Positions 17,607 through 26,030 of a stretch of 64,000 nucleotides of DNA are shown here, piece by piece (the first letter of the stretch is position 1; each line of letters begins with the position of its first letter). The notes under the pieces are model-generated. The model saw only the letters and a program-made list of their open reading frames with translations. It did no database searches and had not been told where the DNA came from. Origin of the DNA: DASUPK01 sp963833375 (GTDB taxonomy: Bacteria; Actinomycetota; Thermoleophilia; Solirubrobacterales; 70-9); the NCBI GenBank assembly GCA_963833375.1, contig CAWHXR010000004.1:527680-591679 (forward strand), in the 5' to 3' direction. The translations under genes and the position numbers were made by a program.

Positions 17607-18029
17607 ATGTCGGAGGAGAACGTGGAGATGGCCCGCCGCGGGATCGCGGAGATCAACGAGATCTACAAGACCGGCGAGTTCTCCCGAAGCCTTCCCCGGA
17701 TCCGGAAGGTCTGCGATCCCGATTTCGTCCTCCGGCCCAGCGGGATGTTCCCGGAGCACCAGGAGATGCGCGGCCCGGAGGGGTTCCTCAAGTTCATGCG
17801 CGGCCAGGCCGAGGCCTTCGAGCGGATGTGGATCGAGGCCGAGGAGTTCCTCGATGCCGGGGATCGAGTGGTCATCCCGATCCGGTTCGGCGGGCGGGCA
17901 CGGCACGCCGGCCTCGATGTCGAGTTTCAGGTGACCCACCTCTGCACCTACCGAGAGGGAAAGCTGCTCCGCGACGAGATCTACCCGACGAAGGCCGAGG
18001 CCCTCGAAGCCGCCGGGCTGCGGGAGTAG
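17607..18029 (+). CDS. SnoaL-like protein, first of a pair
   Basis: 140 residues from MSEENVEMARRGIAEIN to EALEAAGLRE. NTF2-like fold predicted: helical N-terminus, DPDFVLRPSG strand, FLDAGDRVVIPIRFGG hairpin and a C-terminal YREGKLLRDEIYPTKAEALE. The binding cavity residues differ from its neighbours, so ligands probably differ. It heads a two-gene array, with the stop followed by GCG and the next ATG. Its upstream region is the near-leaderless GATACT promoter, with no Shine-Dalgarno sequence. Confidence 0.85.
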   Translation: MSEENVEMARRGIAEINEIYKTGEFSRSLPRIRKVCDPDFVLRPSGMFPEHQEMRGPEGFLKFMRGQAEAFERMWIEAEEFLDAGDRVVIPIRFGGRARHAGLDVEFQVTHLCTYREGKLLRDEIYPTKAEALEAAGLRE

Positions 18030-18032
18030 GCG

Positions 18033-18443
18033 ATGTCGCAGGAGAACGTGGAGGTGGTGCGCAGGATCTACGACGCAGTCGCCCGGCGTGACGGCGTGAC
18101 CCCCTTCGAGCTCTACGCTGAGGACATCGTCTGGGACCTCTCGAACGCGCGCCGGGCACTTGTTACGACGAAGCCGGTCTACCAGGGACACGAAGGTGTG
18201 CGGCAGTTCTGGCGCGAGGCGCTCTCCAGTTTCGGCGAGGTCAATTTCGAAGTCGAGGAGTTGATAGACGCGGGCGACCAAGTTCTGGCGGTCATCCGCG
18301 AGCGCGAAGTTGGACGCGCCAGCGGTGCGCCGGTGGAGACGACCCACCTGGCGGTCTACACGCTCGCCGACGGTAAGGTCATTCAGATGCAGCTTTTCGA
18401 CGACCGCCAGCAGGCCCTCGAAGCCGCCGGGCTGCGGGAGTAG
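18033..18443 (+). CDS. SnoaL-like protein, second of a pair
   Basis: 136 residues. Starts 3 nt after the previous stop; the GGGAG of the upstream Arg-Glu codons lies 6 nt before TAGGCG-ATG and can act as its Shine-Dalgarno. The sequence is closely similar to the copy at 47894 (shared PVY.GHEGVRQFWRE and VIREREVGRASG), pointing to a segmental duplication about 30 kb apart. Ends QALEAAGLRE. SnoaL/NTF2 fold; substrate unknown. Confidence 0.85.
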   Translation: MSQENVEVVRRIYDAVARRDGVTPFELYAEDIVWDLSNARRALVTTKPVYQGHEGVRQFWREALSSFGEVNFEVEELIDAGDQVLAVIREREVGRASGAPVETTHLAVYTLADGKVIQMQLFDDRQQALEAAGLRE

Positions 18444-18449
18444 GGCGCT

Positions 18450-18944
18450 ATGCCTGCGGAAGATCCCAACAAACTCGAAATCGACTTCATGTTCCTCGCC
18501 GACAAGGCTGAAAACCTCAATGGGAAGCTGTACGTCATGGGAGGGGGCTGGGACCGCATCTTCATGCCTCGGTTCCCAGGTCCCCTTCCAATTCCGATTT
18601 CCGTTGCGATCAGCGTCCTGATCCCCTGGAATCTCACCAACCGCCGGTTCGGATTTGTTCTCGAACTTACGGACGAAGACAACTCGCAGATTGCCCTCTC
18701 CCCGGAGCAGAACGTGTTTTCCCTTGATTTTGAGGCCGGGCGCCCTCCAGGACTGAAGCCGGGGCGTCCACAGCGCACGGTGCTGGCCGTGACGCTCAAT
18801 CCCGGCATCCAGTTTGAGAAGGAGGGCCTCTACTCCTTCCATGCGAGCATTGACGGCCAAGAGCTGAAGCGGGTGAACTTCGATCTGGTTCCGCGCAGCA
18901 CGATGCCCGGGGCGCCCCCGAGGCCCGGGCCACCGCCAGGATAA
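18450..18944 (+). CDS. DUF6941-like protein
   Basis: 164 residues. EIDFMFLADKAENLNGKLYV then MGGGWDRIF at the N-terminus is the signature of the family named DUF6941; the middle is a beta-rich domain (ISVLIPWNLTNRRFGFVLEL) and the end is a Pro-rich tail. The function of the family is unknown. It follows the SnoaL pair by 6 nt and so shares its transcript. Convergent with the truncated protease frame. Confidence 0.7.
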   Translation: MPAEDPNKLEIDFMFLADKAENLNGKLYVMGGGWDRIFMPRFPGPLPIPISVAISVLIPWNLTNRRFGFVLELTDEDNSQIALSPEQNVFSLDFEAGRPPGLKPGRPQRTVLAVTLNPGIQFEKEGLYSFHASIDGQELKRVNFDLVPRSTMPGAPPRPGPPPG

Positions 18945-19029
18945 GTCGCCATCTTTGAGCCCAGCCAGGACGTGACCGGGGCGACGCCGTTCATCCGGTG
19001 GGCAGTCGCTGAACACTCGTCCGGGGCGG

Positions 19030-19510
19030 GCCGGGGATAGCCCGAGATGGCAATCGGTTCCCCGTCCCGTGGACGGTCCGGCCGAAGGCGAGGTACGCCA
19101 AACAGCAGCGGAATCTCCTCGCTACCGATAACGATTCCGGAGCGGAGCTCTCCTAGGAAGGGGTTCTTCTTCAACTTGAGCAGTGCGAGGTCATGCCCCT
19201 CGTCCTCCTCGACGACGTTGAAGCCCGTAATGACGAAGTTCGCTCGGAAGTCGTCCGAGTTCGGAATGGCGAAACCGATGCCAACCTGGGCCTGGGGATA
19301 CGGCTCATGCAGCTTTCGAGCTTGTCGGACCACATGCTGCGCCGTGACCACGCAGCCCTGATCGTTGACGATGAACCCTGTGCCGAGAGGGCCGCGCGGC
19401 GCGGTTCGTCCGCTGAATGACCCGCGCTCACCTACTGACCCTCGAGGCAGTACATAGCTGACCCGGACGACTGCGGATCGAACGGAATCGATGGCGTCTG
19501 GCAGGAGCAC
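19030..19510 (-). pseudogene. trypsin-like serine protease, C-terminally truncated
   Basis: GTG start at 19510. The N-terminal beta-barrel of a chymotrypsin-fold protease is clear: GTGFIVNDQGCVVTAQHVV carries His59, and EGHDLALLKLKK carries Asp107. The expected Ser loop (GxSG) is missing: after GEPIAISGYP homology ends near 19030, although the frame runs on to 18830 into the opposite gene. The catalytic triad is therefore incomplete and the gene is probably dead, truncated by the rearrangement that placed the SnoaL/DUF6941 unit here. Confidence 0.6.
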
Positions 19511-19553
19511 AGATCAACAAATCGTATGCGTGCCCGCGCGGTCGAGGAGATGG

Positions 19554-19598
19554 CTGCTTTCCATGCAAAGCAGCACTACTGCTTTTCGTCCAAAGCAG
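19554..19598. repeat. double-hairpin repeat (CCATGC + TCGTCC)
   Basis: CTGCTTTCCATGCAAAGCAG, a 5-nt spacer, then CTGCTTTTCGTCCAAAGCAG. Both arms pair 7/7. The second hairpin ends exactly at the stop codon of the SnoaL gene at 19599. Confidence 0.85.
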
Positions 19599-20039
19599 CT
19601 ATCCCGACAGCCAGGCGGCTTCGAGGCTGTCGCCACTCACGCCCAGGGCCTGGAGAGCGCCCGCGAGCGTCACGTGGCCCTCCACGCGGAAGAACCGCCC
19701 GTTGCGCAGCCAAAAGCAGGAGTAGACGTCGCCCTCCAAAGTCGCTCCGCTCGCGCGTCCCTCTGCCCGTATGCCTCCATGAACAAGGACGCGATCATCG
19801 CCAATCGCCCTCGCCTCCTTTACCACGTAGCGCAAGCCCTCCCAGGCCGCACGGAACTCCGCAAAGAAGGCCACGATCTCCTCGCGCCCGTGGCATGGCC
19901 TCGCCGCCGGGATCTTCCGAGCCGGGTAGTAGTCGCCGTCGAGCTCCCAGAATCCGGCGACCCACGCCGGGAGCTGTTCCTGGGGCGGCAGATGCTCCTC
20001 CAGGTAGCGCCGAGCGATCTCGACGTTCTCCTCCGACAT
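19599..20039 (-). CDS. SnoaL-like protein, single
   Basis: 146 residues from MSEENVEIARRYLEEHLPP to DSLEAAWLSG. Divergent in the family: the N-terminal helix is extended, the strand is FWELDGDYYPARKI, and the end reads WLSG rather than GLSE. Start at 20039 chosen from the family N-terminus and the GATACT box 9 nt upstream. The stop codon abuts the double-hairpin repeat. Function unknown. Confidence 0.8.
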   Translation of the reverse strand: MSEENVEIARRYLEEHLPPQEQLPAWVAGFWELDGDYYPARKIPAARPCHGREEIVAFFAEFRAAWEGLRYVVKEARAIGDDRVLVHGGIRAEGRASGATLEGDVYSCFWLRNGRFFRVEGHVTLAGALQALGVSGDSLEAAWLSG

Positions 20040-20048
20040 CGCCCACGC

Positions 20049-20054
20049 AGTATC
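20049..20054 (-). promoter_or_regulatory. GATACT box of SnoaL gene
   Basis: CGCGATACTGCGTGGGCG precedes ATG at 20039 with the standard 9-nt spacing. Confidence 0.5.
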
Positions 20055-20240
20055 GCGGGACGGAGGCACTTCAGATCAGCTTCTCGACGTCTTCCCTGGC
20101 GCTGTCGGGCTGCCCGGCGTCCCGACACAGACCGGCTTGAGTCGCACTGAGCGACGCTGGTCTGTGAGTTTCGTCACCTCGCGTTCACGGTGCCATTGGT
20201 CGTGTACGTTGGCCTGCGCCCAAAGGGGATGGGGAACAGG

Positions 20241-20627
20241 ATGGACGCGAGTCAGCTGAGGCAAATTCCGCTCTTCTCCGACGCCGCCGACGACGAGCTG
20301 CAGAAGCTGGGCGCGTTCGCCGAGTCGGTCGATTTCAGCGAGAGGGCCGAAATCATTCGAGAAGGCGATTTCTCGAGGGCGCTCCTCGCGATCGAGGAGG
20401 GCACCGTCGAGGTCACCCGCGGCGGCGAGCACGTTGCAAGCCTCGGCCCTGGCGACATCTTCGGCGAGGTCGGCGTGCTCAACGATGCGCTGCGGAACGC
20501 CACCGTGACAGCGACCTCACGCCTCAAGCTGATCATCATGGATCAGTTCGAGGTGCAGCGGCTGCAGGAGAAGGCACCCGAGATCTACGCACGGATCGAG
20601 AAGCTGGCCGAGGAACGCAGCGGGTAG
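20241..20627 (+). CDS. cyclic nucleotide-binding domain protein
   Basis: 128 residues from MDASQLRQIPLFSDAADDE. A single CRP-like cNMP-binding domain: FSRALLAIEEGTVEVTRGGE, then the phosphate-binding cassette region GPGDIFGEVGVLNDALRNAT (the FGE motif fits; the usual R-x-A/S is RNAT). No DNA-binding or effector domain follows, so it is a stand-alone sensor or regulatory subunit. Preceded by GGGGAACAGG. Transcribed opposite to the SnoaL array. Confidence 0.85.
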   Translation: MDASQLRQIPLFSDAADDELQKLGAFAESVDFSERAEIIREGDFSRALLAIEEGTVEVTRGGEHVASLGPGDIFGEVGVLNDALRNATVTATSRLKLIIMDQFEVQRLQEKAPEIYARIEKLAEERSG

Positions 20628-20650
20628 TCGTCGGCGCGGTCCTAACCCGG

Positions 20651-21052
20651 CTACTCCCGCAGCCCGGCGGCTTCGAGGGCCGCATCGCGGTTCAAGTACG
20701 TCTGGACGGAGACGATCTTGCCGCCCCGCACGACATTAATGCCCCACACGTGCGCCCCGGTGTCGGCCCGGCTTACCTTGCCGCGGCCCTGGTAGCGCAC
20801 CGAGGCCAACACGCGGTCGCCACCAAGGTCAACGGTTTCCTCGATCTCCACGTGGAAGGTGCCCCATGCGTCCGCAAGGTCCCCGAAGTAGCGTCGCCCG
20901 CTCTCGGGACCTCGATAGGCACGCCCCTCGATGCCTACGAATAGGGACTGAAACTCGAGTTCCGGCGCGACTACGGCCGCCCAAGCATCAACATCGCGTC
21001 GGTTGATCGCATCGATGAACCGGCGGACGACCTCGACGTTCTCCTCAAACAT
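20651..21052 (-). CDS. SnoaL-like protein, fifth (last) of a five-gene array
   Basis: 133 residues from MFEENVEVVRRFIDAINRRD to AALEAAGLRE; the second codon is Phe instead of Ser. The core VWGINVVRGGKIVSVQTY and a GIEGRAYRGPESGRRYFGDL helix are classical SnoaL. It lies 3 nt after the stop of the preceding array member. The stop is followed by TAGCCGG without a hairpin repeat, marking the array end. Confidence 0.85.
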   Translation of the reverse strand: MFEENVEVVRRFIDAINRRDVDAWAAVVAPELEFQSLFVGIEGRAYRGPESGRRYFGDLADAWGTFHVEIEETVDLGGDRVLASVRYQGRGKVSRADTGAHVWGINVVRGGKIVSVQTYLNRDAALEAAGLRE

Positions 21053-21055
21053 CGC

Positions 21056-21457
21056 CTACTCCGAAAGCCCGGCGGCTTCGAGGGCCTTCGTGCGACTGGA
21101 GAAGATCTCCAGCCGTACCGGTTTGCCTGCACGCATCGTCCACAAGTGGGCCCCGGTCGTATCCAAGGCGGCCCCGCTCTCCTTGCCGCGCCCCGTGTAC
21201 CGACACAGAACCACGACGAACTCGCCCGCTGGGATGTACTCCTCGGCCTCGACGCGCCAGTCCTCCCACTGGCTCAGCCACTCAAGCAGCCGGCTGCTTC
21301 TCGGCTCGGAATCGCGGAAGACTCCGTGACTGTCCGGGAACTCCTCCGACCAGCCCCACTCCAGGTCCGGCCCGTACGCGTCGGAGCTGGGACGGAAGTT
21401 CCCTCGTCCCCATTCCTCGTAGACCGGCCGGAGCGCATCGACGTTCTCCTGCGACAT
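21056..21457 (-). CDS. SnoaL-like protein, fourth of five
   Basis: 133 residues from MSQENVDALRPVYEEWGRGN to KALEAAGLSE. Rich in Trp (LEWGWSEEF, LSQWEDWRVEAEEY), suggesting an aromatic-lined pocket. Exactly 3 nt (GCG) separate it from each neighbour; GGAG in the last codons of the upstream gene is the likely ribosome-binding site. Confidence 0.85.
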   Translation of the reverse strand: MSQENVDALRPVYEEWGRGNFRPSSDAYGPDLEWGWSEEFPDSHGVFRDSEPRSSRLLEWLSQWEDWRVEAEEYIPAGEFVVVLCRYTGRGKESGAALDTTGAHLWTMRAGKPVRLEIFSSRTKALEAAGLSE

Positions 21458-21460
21458 CGC

Positions 21461-21862
21461 CTACTCCGACAGCCCGGCGGCTTCGAGAGCCTCGGTCGGC
21501 TCGTAATAGAAGTCCAGTCGGATCGCTTTCGCGTCCTGAAAGCTCCAAACCTGCCCGAACCGCAACGTGACGGGAACACCGCTCTCCGCTCCGGTTCCTT
21601 CAACAGTTGTGACGACGACGACTTGCTCGCCCGCGTCGATCGCGGTCTCGACTGCGACTTGGCCGCCGATGGTTCCAAGCATGTCGCGCCAGAAGCGATG
21701 GATCCCCTCGCGACCGTCGTACTCCTCCCCGATCAGATCGGCGAAGCCGCCGACGAAGTGGATCTCGGCGTCCTCGTCGGCGACGCTCATGGCGGCATCG
21801 AAGTCCCGCCGGTTCCACGCCTCCAAAGCCGCAAGGACGATCTCGACGTTCTCCTGCGACAT
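21461..21862 (-). CDS. SnoaL-like protein, third of five
   Basis: 133 residues from MSQENVEIVLAALEAWNRRD to EALEAAGLSE. Typical features: DEDAEIHFVGGFADLIGEEY, DGREGIHRFWRDMLG, a central VVVVTTVEGTG strand and RFGQVWSFQDAKAIRLDFY. Same 3-nt junctions as its neighbours. Function unknown. Confidence 0.85.
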   Translation of the reverse strand: MSQENVEIVLAALEAWNRRDFDAAMSVADEDAEIHFVGGFADLIGEEYDGREGIHRFWRDMLGTIGGQVAVETAIDAGEQVVVVTTVEGTGAESGVPVTLRFGQVWSFQDAKAIRLDFYYEPTEALEAAGLSE

Positions 21863-21865
21863 CGC

Positions 21866-22264
21866 CTACTCCGACAGCCCGACTGCCTGAAGAGCTTCGG
21901 CGCGGTCCAGGTAGTAGTCGGCCTCGACGATGAGGCCATCTCGCAGACGGTGCACGACGGCGAAGGACTGCGTGTATGGCGCGTTTGCGCCCTGCCCGAC
22001 CATCCGCGTACACGCGACGAAACGGCCGTCGCCCACCTCGATCAAATCATCGAGGTGCACCTCGATCGGCCCTGCCAGCTCGATCAGGCTCTGCATCCGC
22101 TCGAGCGCGGCGGCACGGCCTCTGTAGACACCGGCATTGGGCCAGCCCGGACCCTCGCGATAGACGGCATCCTCGGCCCAGAACTGGTCCGTCACCGCCG
22201 CCGGACCCGACTCGTTCCAGACCTCATAGGCGCGACGGATGTTGTCTGCGTTCTCGTGCGACAT
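21866..22264 (-). CDS. SnoaL-like protein, second of five
   Basis: 132 residues from MSHENADNIRRAYEVWNESG to EALQAVGLSE. Shows DQFWAEDAVYREGPGWPNAG, YRGRAAALERMQSLIE and VVHRLRDGLIVEADYYLD. The start codon is ATGTCGCACGAGAAC, one change from the array consensus. Co-transcribed in the five-gene array. Confidence 0.85.
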   Translation of the reverse strand: MSHENADNIRRAYEVWNESGPAAVTDQFWAEDAVYREGPGWPNAGVYRGRAAALERMQSLIELAGPIEVHLDDLIEVGDGRFVACTRMVGQGANAPYTQSFAVVHRLRDGLIVEADYYLDRAEALQAVGLSE

Positions 22265-22267
22265 CGC

Positions 22268-22674
22268 CTACTCCCGCAGCCCGGCGGCTTCGAGGGCCTC
22301 CTCACGGGCACTGAAGTACTGGAGCCTCGTCACCTTGCTCGCAGGAACGGTAAGGAGAACGGCGAAGCTGCGGTCAAACGGCACGCCGCTTCCCCTCCCG
22401 CGTCCTCGCTCGTGGTAGACGACAAGAACGCGGTCGTCGCCAGCATCGACGATCTCAGTCGGCTCCAGGGCGTAGTCGTCCCAGGTGCCCCAGTAATGGC
22501 GATAGAAGTCGATCAAGGCGTCCTTGCCGCGAACGTGATCCGGGTGATCGGGAGCACCTGGAACGTTTCCATCTCGACGTCCTTGTCGAGCAGCTCGAAG
22601 AAGCGGCTTGGATCGTACGGTCGATCTTGTTGGACGACCACGCTCCGGACGAACTCCACGTTCTCCTGCGACAT
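22268..22674 (-). pseudogene. SnoaL-like gene, first of five, frameshifted
   Basis: Begins MSQENVEFVRSVVVQQDR in one frame and continues as ALIDFYRHYWGTWDDYALEP to EALEAAGLRE in another. The shift falls between DVEMET and VPGAPDH (about 22555-22570), a 1-base change. Array spacing, start and end codons are otherwise intact, so the lesion is recent or an assembly error. It heads the array and carries the promoter. Confidence 0.7.
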
Positions 22675-22683
22675 CGCCCACGC

Positions 22684-22689
22684 AGTATC
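22684..22689 (-). promoter_or_regulatory. GATACT box heading the five-gene SnoaL array
   Basis: GCGAGATACTGCGTGGGCG before ATG, 9-nt spacing. The double-hairpin repeat lies immediately upstream, near the -35 region. Confidence 0.55.
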
Positions 22690-22702
22690 TCGCGCAAAAC
22701 CG

Positions 22703-22748
22703 CCGCTTTCCCATGCGAAGCAGGACTACTGCTTCTCGTCCAAAGCGG
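22703..22748. repeat. double-hairpin repeat
   Basis: CCGCTTTCCCATGCGAAGCAG (one extra C, mutated arm) followed by CTGCTTCTCGTCCAAAGCGG. Located directly upstream of the SnoaL array promoter. Confidence 0.75.
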
Positions 22749-22882
22749 CTATTTGAGCCGAGGCTAGAAGAGAGTGTTGGTGGGGACCGTTGGCGGGACT
22801 TCGGTGGGGACTACGGAGGTCGGAATGAGCCTCGCCTGGCACGCTCTGTGGGGCGATTTCGAGTGTTTAGACCTGCGAGGGA

Positions 22883-23554
22883 ATGATGAGACGTCTACTG
22901 ATTACCGTTCTTGGCTCGCTGCTCGGCGTGGTGCTGATCGCGCCGGCGGCCCAGGGGGCGACTGAGGTCCGGTCGCTGACGCTGGAGGGGGAGCTTGCCG
23001 GTGGCGGGGCGCACCCCTCGCAGGGGGTGTGCAGATGAAGATCGACTACCTGGTCGAGCACAGGAACGGACACGAGAGGCTCGTCCCCGACCGGGTCACC
23101 TACTTCCAGTACGTGTTTCCCGGGCTGCTGAGCTGCGACCAGGGGAGCACGTCTCATCTGGGGTGATTCCGGGTTCCTCCCTGGAATCAACATCAAGATC
23201 ACGAACAAGCGCTTCTCCTCCACGTACACGACTGTGGGCCCGGCCACACAGAGCACGGTGAAACTGGTCGGCCAGAAGATGTGGCAGGGCAGGACGAAAT
23301 GGAGGAGTCCGAGCAAGAAGCCGAAGCCCGCGGGCCGGAAATTCTTCTGGAAGAGAGCCTCGGGAACGCTCAGCATCATCGACTACGACTGGCCAGGCGG
23401 GGGGTTCACGAACTGCCGCAGCACCCGCCCGGCGTCCTGGTCGGCACACCAGTGCCGCCACGGAAGTGCCTACCCCGTTTACATCCCGGTATGTCAAGCA
23501 TTCGGAAGCGGACGTACCGCCGATCCCGCTGTTTCTCGTTTCCGGCGTCGATGA
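22883..23554 (+). pseudogene. secreted protein gene broken by at least two frameshifts
   Basis: Three frames read as one gene: a signal peptide MMRRLLITVLGSLLGVVL ending AAQGA; then MKIDYLVEHRNGHERLVPDR and YFQYVFPGLLSCD; then GFLPGINIKITNKRFSSTY and a Lys-rich stretch KWRSPSKKPKPAGRKFFWKR with TLSIIDYDWPGGGFTNC. The style (secreted, Lys-rich, beta domain) matches other Thermoleophilia surface proteins in this window. At least two indels make it non-functional as it stands. Confidence 0.55.
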
Positions 23555-23610
23555 GAGGTTGGCCCTGGCGTTGGGCCCCCTGCACGAAGTGGGGGGCTAG
23601 CCGGACACCC

Positions 23611-23652
23611 CCTTTCCATGCAAAGCAGAACCGCTGCTTTCGTCCAAAGCGG
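23611..23652. repeat. double-hairpin repeat
   Basis: CCTTTCCATGCAAAGCAG and GCTGCTTTCGTCCAAAGCGG. The first arm has lost its 5' bases; the second lacks one T of the loop. Confidence 0.75.
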
Positions 23653-23900
23653 CTATTCCGGAGTTCCCCTGCTAGCCGCCGAGACGTCCGCTTTCACGCG
23701 CCAAAGCAGCAGTCTCCGCGACCCCTGCCGGCACCTGTGGTCCAGGCAGATCCCAATGGCGGTGGAGGGCGAGAAAGCTTTGGCCGTTGATCTCCATGCC
23801 GCCCGGCCCGTAGGCTAACGCCGGGCGACCGATGGGCGCAGGCAACAAGCAGCCCCGGGACGAGAGCGGCGAGGCTGACGAAACACAGGAGGGGCGAAGA

Positions 23901-24793
23901 ATGAACTCAAGCGAGACTGTTGGAACGGTCCGGGCGCTGTGGCGATTCCCGGTGAAGTCGATGCTGGGCGAGGAGCTGGAGGCGGCCTATTTAAGTGAGG
24001 GCGGGATCGTCGGCGACCGCGCTTACGCGATCCGAGACAGGGAAACGGGCAAGGTTGCGAGCGCGAAGAACCCGAAGCTGTGGCCCAATCTGCTCGGGTG
24101 CCGGGCCGCGTTCGTCGAACCGCCGCGCCCAGGCGACGAGCTTCCACCGGCGCGGATCGAGCTCGCCGATGGCAACGTCGGTGATGAGCGACGCGCCGGA
24201 TGCCGACGCCGTCCTGTCACGCTTCTTCAGCCGCGAGGTGGAGCTGGCGCGCGCTGCGCAGAACGGCTACACGATCGATCAGTACCACCCTGACGAGGAG
24301 AACTACGATCCTGAGGGGCACCGCGACGAGGTCGTCAAGCGGGGCTCGGTGCGGCGTTCTTCAACGAGCGGGGGCTCCCTTCCGCTGTCACCGAGGGCTC
24401 GTTCTTCGACCTCTACCCGCTCAGCGTGCTGACGACGTCAACCCTGGAACAGCTGGGCGAATTCGAACCAGAGAGCCGCTTCGACACCCGGCGGTTTCGA
24501 ATGAACGTGATCATCGATACCGCCCGCGAGCGGCTTCGTCGAGAACGAGTGGGTGGGTCGCACGCTCGCGATCGGCGACGACGTAAAGATCGGCGTGGCC
24601 TTGCCAGACCCTCGTTGCGTAATGCCGAGCCTTGCGCAGGAGGACCTTCCGAAGGATGCTCGGGTCCTCAAGGCGCTCGCTCAACACAACCGGATCGACG
24701 TCGCGGGTGCGCTATACCCCTGCGCCGGCGTCTATGCCGTCGCGGAATCGACGGGTGACGATCCACAAGGGCGATCGCATCAGCTTGGTCTGA
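23901..24793 (+). pseudogene. MOSC-domain protein gene with multiple frameshifts
   Basis: N-terminal MOSC beta-barrel: VGTVRALWRFPVKSMLGEEL then GIVGDRAYAIRDRETGKVAS; continues in other frames as SDAPDADAVLSRFFSREVEL, TLEQLGEFEPESRFDTRRFR, MGRTLAIGDDVKIGVALPDP and the final TIHKGDRISLV. Intact proteins of this kind bind or transfer sulfur at a conserved Cys (here in DPRCVMPSL) and are linked to molybdenum-cofactor chemistry. At least four indels separate the blocks. Confidence 0.7.
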
Positions 24794-24932
24794 GCTCGTC
24801 TACCTCGGCCGGCTCCATCCTCATATTTGGCTCGCGCAACGGTGCCTTGCACGGGACCGCTGCTGCACTGCACGACACGAACTCGGGCGTTCCGCTTCGC
24901 GCGAATAGCGAGCGCAAGCTCGAAGAGCACTC

Positions 24933-24949
24933 CCTTCCATGCAAAGCAG
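24933..24949. repeat. half repeat (CCATGC hairpin, partial)
   Basis: CCTTCCATGCAAAGCAG only; the 5' arm is degraded. No gene in 24794-25057. Confidence 0.6.
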
Positions 24950-25057
24950 CGGTCACGGAAGGCCGCCTAGCGTCGATTCTGAGCCGGATTTCGTGGGCTC
25001 AACCAGCGTTTTGGAGGCACTACCTAACCGCCAAGGGGTTGCCCCTTGAAAATGCTC

Positions 25058-25945
25058 TCAGCGCTTCTTCTTCAGCTTCACCTTGACTGACTGCGTAGCG
25101 GGGTCGCCGCCGGTCGGGGTGTAGGTGACCGCGACGTCGAGCTTCACCTTGCCGGTCTCGTTCAGCTTGCGCTTCTTCTTCCCCTTCGCCCTGATCAGCA
25201 GCTGCGCCGTATCGGCGCCGACCGCCTTGCTGCTCACGGCTCGCCCTGCGGCGGCGGCGCTGACCCCGTTGCCCGAGGCAGTCAGATCGCCGGGGTTGGG
25301 GACCGTGGCCGTGAGGCTCGCGGTGCCTTTCTTCTTGTTGCGCGTGATCGGGCTGAGGCTGAAGGTGTTGGTGGGCACCAAAACCGCGGAGATGTTGAGA
25401 CGGTAGCCGCCGTCACCGAAGATGAAGTCTTCCGATTCACTATCGCCCAGATTCCCGAATCTGAGCGGGTGATCCAGCTCCCCGGGCACGGGGAACCTGC
25501 ACTGCGTGCCCCCGCCCCCGCTGCCTTGGTTGAGGCCGAGGACGTCGCCCGGCTTCACCGGGATGCTCGTGGTGAACGTGTTTAGGGTGCTCTCCGCTAG
25601 AGGCCGTGGGCCGTCGTGGCCGATGACCATGTATCTCGCCGGTTCGGCGACCTTGCGGAAGATTTTCATCGTAAGGGTCTGGTCTGGGCCCCCAGTGGCG
25701 TTGTGGCTCCAGGATGTGATCGTCCCTTGAGCAACCGTGGTGGGTACGACGTAGGTATTGCCCGAGGTCACGCTCTGCTGAGCCTGGTCAACCACGACGA
25801 TGCTGCAGATCGGTGGCGGACTGCCATCGGGGCCAAGCTGCCCAAGCGTTATTGACGCCCGGCCCGTCGAGGCGCCCGCCGCCAGCAACAGGGAGACGAG
25901 CGAAGCGGTGAGTGCAAAGCGCTTCAAATACCGCCATCTCCCCAT
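25058..25945 (-). CDS. secreted Lys-rich surface protein, paralogue A
   Basis: 295 residues. Signal peptide (FALTASLVSLLLAAGASTGR). A first domain carries TYVVPTTVAQGTITSWSHNA and MKIFRKVAEPARYMVIGHDG, a second carries FTTSIPVKPGDVLGLNQGSG, and the C-terminal third is Lys-rich beta structure ending VKVKLKKKR. It shares the layout (signal, ITSWSH block, gDilG block, Lys-rich tail) with genes at 26959, 33130 and 46259. Probably a cell-surface structural or adhesin-like protein; no catalytic motif. Confidence 0.7.
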   Translation of the reverse strand: MGRWRYLKRFALTASLVSLLLAAGASTGRASITLGQLGPDGSPPPICSIVVVDQAQQSVTSGNTYVVPTTVAQGTITSWSHNATGGPDQTLTMKIFRKVAEPARYMVIGHDGPRPLAESTLNTFTTSIPVKPGDVLGLNQGSGGGGTQCRFPVPGELDHPLRFGNLGDSESEDFIFGDGGYRLNISAVLVPTNTFSLSPITRNKKKGTASLTATVPNPGDLTASGNGVSAAAAGRAVSSKAVGADTAQLLIRAKGKKKRKLNETGKVKLDVAVTYTPTGGDPATQSVKVKLKKKR

Positions 25946-26011
25946 GGGGACAGCCTACCCCTGCCACGTGTCTTTCTAGCTAACCGAGACGACCCTGTTG
26001 CCAGGGAACAG

Positions 26012-26030
26012 CCGCTTTTCGTCCAAAGCG
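26012..26030. repeat. half repeat (TCGTCC hairpin)
   Basis: CCGCTTTTCGTCCAAAGCG, complete second hairpin without the first. Confidence 0.75.

Noticed and set aside
17466..19016. 516-codon minus-strand frame
   Set aside because: Antisense to two SnoaL genes and the DUF6941 gene; no family features.
20651..22674. Diversity-generating retroelement acting on SnoaL genes
   Set aside because: No reverse transcriptase, no template repeat; variation is spread over the whole proteins.
21146..22756. 536-codon plus-strand frame
   Set aside because: Shadow of the five-gene SnoaL array; its apparent internal repeats simply mirror the array junctions.
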